Below the pieces are notes generated by a model, which was not told the origin of the DNA, searched no databases, and saw nothing but the letters and a program-made list of their open reading frames with translations. Shown piece by piece: positions 60,701-64,000 of a DNA stretch of 64,000 bases (its first letter is position 1; each line of letters begins with the position of its first letter). The position numbers and the translations under genes are program-made. Where the stretch lies: NCBI RefSeq assembly GCF_030384665.1, contig NC_083673.1:496001-560000 (forward strand), written 5' to 3'. Source of the stretch: Lodderomyces elongisporus. Its lineage: Eukaryota; Ascomycota; Pichiomycetes; Serinales; Debaryomycetaceae.

Positions 60701-63700
60701 TTAAATAAACTCATTGTGTTCTGGACTAGAGGTGCTTTTCAAAAGACATGATCCCGAAATGGGGTCTAGGTGTAAGATCTCATCACAGACAATTCTGCTT
60801 CCAATTTGAACATCATTACCAATTCCATCCAAAACGTCGACCTCGATCCCCCAATCGGAACAAAAACATTTTAAAAGAACGACATGTTCTTGTTTTGCAA
60901 CATATGTCACAATGCATTCGAGTTTCACATCAAAGGTTTTATCCTGATAAAGCTGAAAGTTCAGTTGTACCCAAAGTAAAGTGTGGAATCTCTTTATACA
61001 ATATTTCCAAAACGTCTCATATAATTGAAACTTTTCCAAATTAAGCACGGTTGGCAAAATACTAGCCTCATCGAAAGGGCCAAAAAGAGAAAATCCTTCG
61101 TGTTCAAGATAATCATATTGAGTAAAAAAGCTGTTCTTGGTTCTATCATTGCTAGCATCATATTTTTTCTCGGAATTCATTGCCATAAACCTTGCTTGGA
61201 TAAAGGAAAAAATTTGCAAATGATTCAACATCGTCTCGGAGAAGTTCGCTACATTTGCCACTTCCGAAAACCCTCCACTAAATCCCAAAGGTTGAAAAGT
61301 CTCATCGCACAGAACTGTTGTTTTCTGTGGTTGTAGATAATTGTTGGAGATTATATGCGCATTTTGTGAGATATAGCCATTAGTATTTTTCGCCATAATA
61401 CTGTGATAATAATTTAGGGATTCCAAAGGTGGTATCATTACGTTATCATGATGCACAGTGACCTTATCAGATTCGTATTCTATAGGATCAATTTCTTGCA
61501 GATGCTTTGCAATTGGAATACCATTGAAACTGCAGAATTCTGCAGCCAAAAGATCTGCAAAAAGCTTGGTTTCTCTCACCATAAAATCTGCTGTTCCTGT
61601 TGATGCCGATACTGGTCTCGATGTTGTTGGAGCAGATCTCTCACGAAGGTATACAGACTGACCTAAAAATGAATGGCCGCCATTGTAACCTCGATTCGAC
61701 GAAAGAGTCGAGCCGCTATTCTCATTGGCATTAGAAGAAATTGAATCAGAATCATCTTCACTTTCCATTGTGTTGGCTCCTGCGTGTCCACGAACTTTGA
61801 AAAATGTTTTCAAAACGCCATGAATGTAGTTTAAGTTGTGTATATCGGCTTTGTTTAGGTTAGGGGTAGACTGTTTATTCTGTGATGAAGCTGATGTCGA
61901 TACTGAGGATGACGAGGCTGATGTTTCAGTTGTTGATGTTGTTGTTTCAGTTTTTGTTGTTGTTGAGTTGAGTTCTTGCGTTGGGACTTGCCGTTGTTGT
62001 TGATTGTGCTTTCGGTGAAGAAGGCTAAAGAAAGAGGGCTCCAACCGACCTGTGAGACAATCGTTGAGTACCGATTTGCTCATATTTTTCAAGTTTACAC
62101 CTGTTAATGAATCAAAAGAAACTGATATTTTATCATGCAAATCATCAAATGGGTTCGATTCCATAGAGTTGAAACGAAAAGTTATAGTTAAACAAGTAAC
62201 ATCCGATATATTTTCTCTTGTTCTTCGCATCCTTTTAGAATCAAATAAATCATCCCAGAGATCCTCGTCTTGATCGAAAACTGCATAGTTTTTAAACAGT
62301 AATTTCTCCAAAATCGGATTCAGTCGAATAGCGCTTCTTTTATTTTCCGTATTTAAATCCAATTGTGAGTATCTACCTAGAATGAGATCTTTAAATGCTT
62401 GGCTGCTTGGAGAGATTTTCGTGACAAAGTCAGGGATATGGATATTAATCAATGAATTTCGCGAATTAATGGTCTCCAATGAAACAGCAATAAGACTACC
62501 AGGGTCTTCTTCATTAGCTAAAAATCCGTAAACAGTGTGGTCGGTATAATACTTTCTTCCAAACCTTAGATGTTTGGCATAATCCTTTTTCTTATTCTTA
62601 AATATCGAATCATATAGCTGTTGCATAAAATGTTTTGTTTGGTTTCTTATTTGCAAAGTGCTTGCATTCAATGCATTACCGGCAACAAGACCAGCTCCCA
62701 AAAACATGTCTGATTTTTCATTTTTCAAGTCATATATTTTCATATCTATAAGTTCTTGATAAATTCTCGCAACAGAGCACCCGTTTTTGAACACATCCAA
62801 TTTATTAAGATGCGTTATTATCGAATCATGCGGATAAACAACAGCAAATTTCAAGACATTGAGAAAATCCACATAGTGTCGACCTTCAAATACACAAAGG
62901 TACATCTCGAGCTCATCTTTACCCATGGATTTGACGTTTGCTATAAAGTTGTTTAAATCCTGAATACACCTATTTTCATCAGCTGACATTGATTGCTGGA
63001 AATTGTAAATGCTCAACCAGTTTTGCTCCGAGTTGACAAAATATTGCGTGGTGGATATATAATCATTGGAATACTTCCACATTGTCAAGTTTGTAACTGC
63101 TGGCCCAACATAATTTGGTACAATCCACATGCATGATTCCATAAAAGTCCAGTGTATACAATGAACTAGAACGCATTGGTGGTAATATGATTGAGCTATT
63201 CTGAGTAAATCAGATTCAACAAATTTAAGGGAATCAATGGCATCGACTATAGTAATTGGAACCATCCTATCTCCGGTAAACTGAGTATACATTCTATTGA
63301 CTTGCGGCCGAATGTTGCGTTTCATCCGCAAAACATCATAGATATAGTTATTGACAAAATTAACGACTTTGTTTCTATAATAGTGGTTTGTATCGTGACG
63401 ATTAAGTAATATTTGTTGACACTTCTCTGCAGCCATAGGGTGCATGACCTTGTGCAAGTGGAATTTAATTTCAAGCGGTTTAACTTTAACAATCCTGTTT
63501 GATGATGTAAGTACTAGGAGATGGTTTAGTCGTTCATCGAACCGAGCTCCAAGGTTCCTAATAACAACTCCAACCTCGCAGTCATTATTTTGCACAAACT
63601 CGACTATAGACCCTACTTGAGGTGAATTACGTTTGCCATCGTTAACAATTTGTTGAAAATCTCGAGTAGAATTTTTTTGATAAAGATCTATGTAATCTCG

Positions 63701-64000
63701 ATTCCGTACTAGGCTCTGATTAAATTTGATATAAGGATTCTTGAACCGATTTTGTTTTTGATAAAACTCCTTGCACCATAAATACGGTTTGTGAAATGTG
63801 GGCTCTTCAAAAGAGTTCTCTGGTGATGTCTCATCCAGTGTCTCAACCAGTGTCTCGATTAGTCTCTCGACTAGTGTCTCAGGATCTACTTCAATTTGTT
63901 CTTCTGAAGGTATGTTGTCATTAAAATATTTTGTCGTTGTTTTTGATGAAGGGGATGGTTTTACTGTTGTATATGCAAGTGTTTTCTGATGAAGTGGAAA
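60701..64000 (-). CDS. DSS1: RNase II-family exoribonuclease, DSS1-like (N terminus beyond window)
   Basis: Probable 3'-5' exoribonuclease subunit of the mitochondrial degradosome (with the helicase Suv3), which turns over mitochondrial RNA. The frame is open from the stop at 60701 to the right edge: 1099 residues without an in-frame ATG in the terminal 405 nt, so the start lies outside. The N-terminal part in view has an acidic ETLVE-type repeat (about residues 40-60), then LWCKEFYQKQNRFKNPYIKF and GSIVEFVQNNDCEVGVVIRN. The C-terminal RNase II-like region carries YISQNAHIISNNYLQPQ, FQPLGFSGGFSEVANVANFS and the S1/OB-like end GSRIVCDEILHLDPISGSC. A Thr/Ser/Gln-rich insertion lies near residues 680-725. 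I recognise Dss1 from overall layout and size (yeast 969) rather than an intact catalytic signature. Confidence 0.75.
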   Translation of the reverse strand, partial: FPLHQKTLAYTTVKPSPSSKTTTKYFNDNIPSEEQIEVDPETLVERLIETLVETLDETSPENSFEEPTFHKPYLWCKEFYQKQNRFKNPYIKFNQSLVRNRDYIDLYQKNSTRDFQQIVNDGKRNSPQVGSIVEFVQNNDCEVGVVIRNLGARFDERLNHLLVLTSSNRIVKVKPLEIKFHLHKVMHPMAAEKCQQILLNRHDTNHYYRNKVVNFVNNYIYDVLRMKRNIRPQVNRMYTQFTGDRMVPITIVDAIDSLKFVESDLLRIAQSYYHQCVLVHCIHWTFMESCMWIVPNYVGPAVTNLTMWKYSNDYISTTQYFVNSEQNWLSIYNFQQSMSADENRCIQDLNNFIANVKSMGKDELEMYLCVFEGRHYVDFLNVLKFAVVYPHDSIITHLNKLDVFKNGCSVARIYQELIDMKIYDLKNEKSDMFLGAGLVAGNALNASTLQIRNQTKHFMQQLYDSIFKNKKKDYAKHLRFGRKYYTDHTVYGFLANEEDPGSLIAVSLETINSRNSLINIHIPDFVTKISPSSQAFKDLILGRYSQLDLNTENKRSAIRLNPILEKLLFKNYAVFDQDEDLWDDLFDSKRMRRTRENISDVTCLTITFRFNSMESNPFDDLHDKISVSFDSLTGVNLKNMSKSVLNDCLTGRLEPSFFSLLHRKHNQQQRQVPTQELNSTTTKTETTTSTTETSASSSSVSTSASSQNKQSTPNLNKADIHNLNYIHGVLKTFFKVRGHAGANTMESEDDSDSISSNANENSGSTLSSNRGYNGGHSFLGQSVYLRERSAPTTSRPVSASTGTADFMVRETKLFADLLAAEFCSFNGIPIAKHLQEIDPIEYESDKVTVHHDNVMIPPLESLNYYHSIMAKNTNGYISQNAHIISNNYLQPQKTTVLCDETFQPLGFSGGFSEVANVANFSETMLNHLQIFSFIQARFMAMNSEKKYDASNDRTKNSFFTQYDYLEHEGFSLFGPFDEASILPTVLNLEKFQLYETFWKYCIKRFHTLLWVQLNFQLYQDKTFDVKLECIVTYVAKQEHVVLLKCFCSDWGIEVDVLDGIGNDVQIGSRIVCDEILHLDPISGSCLLKSTSSPEHNEFI

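Overview
The window is nuclear DNA of a budding yeast (Saccharomycotina). Genes are compact and almost intronless, and the two introns found carry perfect TACTAAC branch points. Intergenic DNA is rich in A/T, poly-purine/pyrimidine tracts and microsatellites, and the predicted proteins carry long Gln, Asn, Ala, Ser and Asp runs. Gene content (long FTH1-type permease, SulP-STAS-cNMP vacuolar protein, OM45-like protein, MYST acetyltransferase) fits the CTG-Ser (Candida/Lodderomyces) clade. CTG codons are scarce and fall at variable or hydrophilic positions, for example Sec17 residue about 22, where alpha-SNAPs tend to have Ser. The species is not settled; the Lodderomyces / Candida parapsilosis group is my best guess. 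No bacterial or viral genes are present apart from one LTR retrotransposon.

Left part (1-11.4 kb): the 5' part of an FTH1-like iron permease (minus strand, its C terminus runs off the window), a long empty spacer, a secreted/vacuolar ML-domain NPC2 protein, and a 1111-residue VSB1-like vacuolar transporter. A 2.9-kb non-coding stretch follows. It ends in what looks like the original CPA2 promoter, with two perfect Gcn4 sites.

Retrotransposon (11451-19091): a complete Ty3/gypsy-type insertion on the minus strand, with two 454-bp LTRs that look identical and a 5-bp target duplication (CCCAG). It has a primer-binding site, a polypurine tract, gag with a CCHC knuckle, a protease ORF reached through a Ty3/Ty1-like +1 frameshift heptamer (GCG AGG C), and an integrase. 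The reverse transcriptase/RNase H region is absent. In its place lies a 624-bp inverted copy of the middle of gag. The element therefore cannot encode reverse transcriptase, yet it inserted cleanly, and its transcript would fold into a long gag hairpin. It sits 195 bp upstream of CPA2 and has pushed the Gcn4 sites about 7.6 kb away.

Right part (19.3-64 kb): CPA2, PTC2/3-like phosphatase, PIN4-like RNA-binding protein, SBH1 (spliced), mitochondrial prolyl-tRNA synthetase, OM45-like repeat protein, GPI15, BDP1, a WDR89-like protein, LYS12, MGE1, mitochondrial uS15, NNF1, SEC17, SAS3, a TatD nuclease, a DNAJC8-like J protein, PTH2, a DOT6-like Myb protein, TRP2 (spliced) and a DSS1-like mitochondrial exoribonuclease cut by the right end. 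Three genes are amino-acid biosynthetic (CPA2, LYS12, TRP2), and all have TGACTCA-type Gcn4 elements upstream. Several products act in mitochondria (prolyl-tRNA synthetase, OM45-like, Lys12, Mge1, uS15m, Dss1, probably Cpa2). This is ordinary eukaryotic gene order without operons. The most unusual biology is the rearranged retroelement and its position in the CPA2 promoter.
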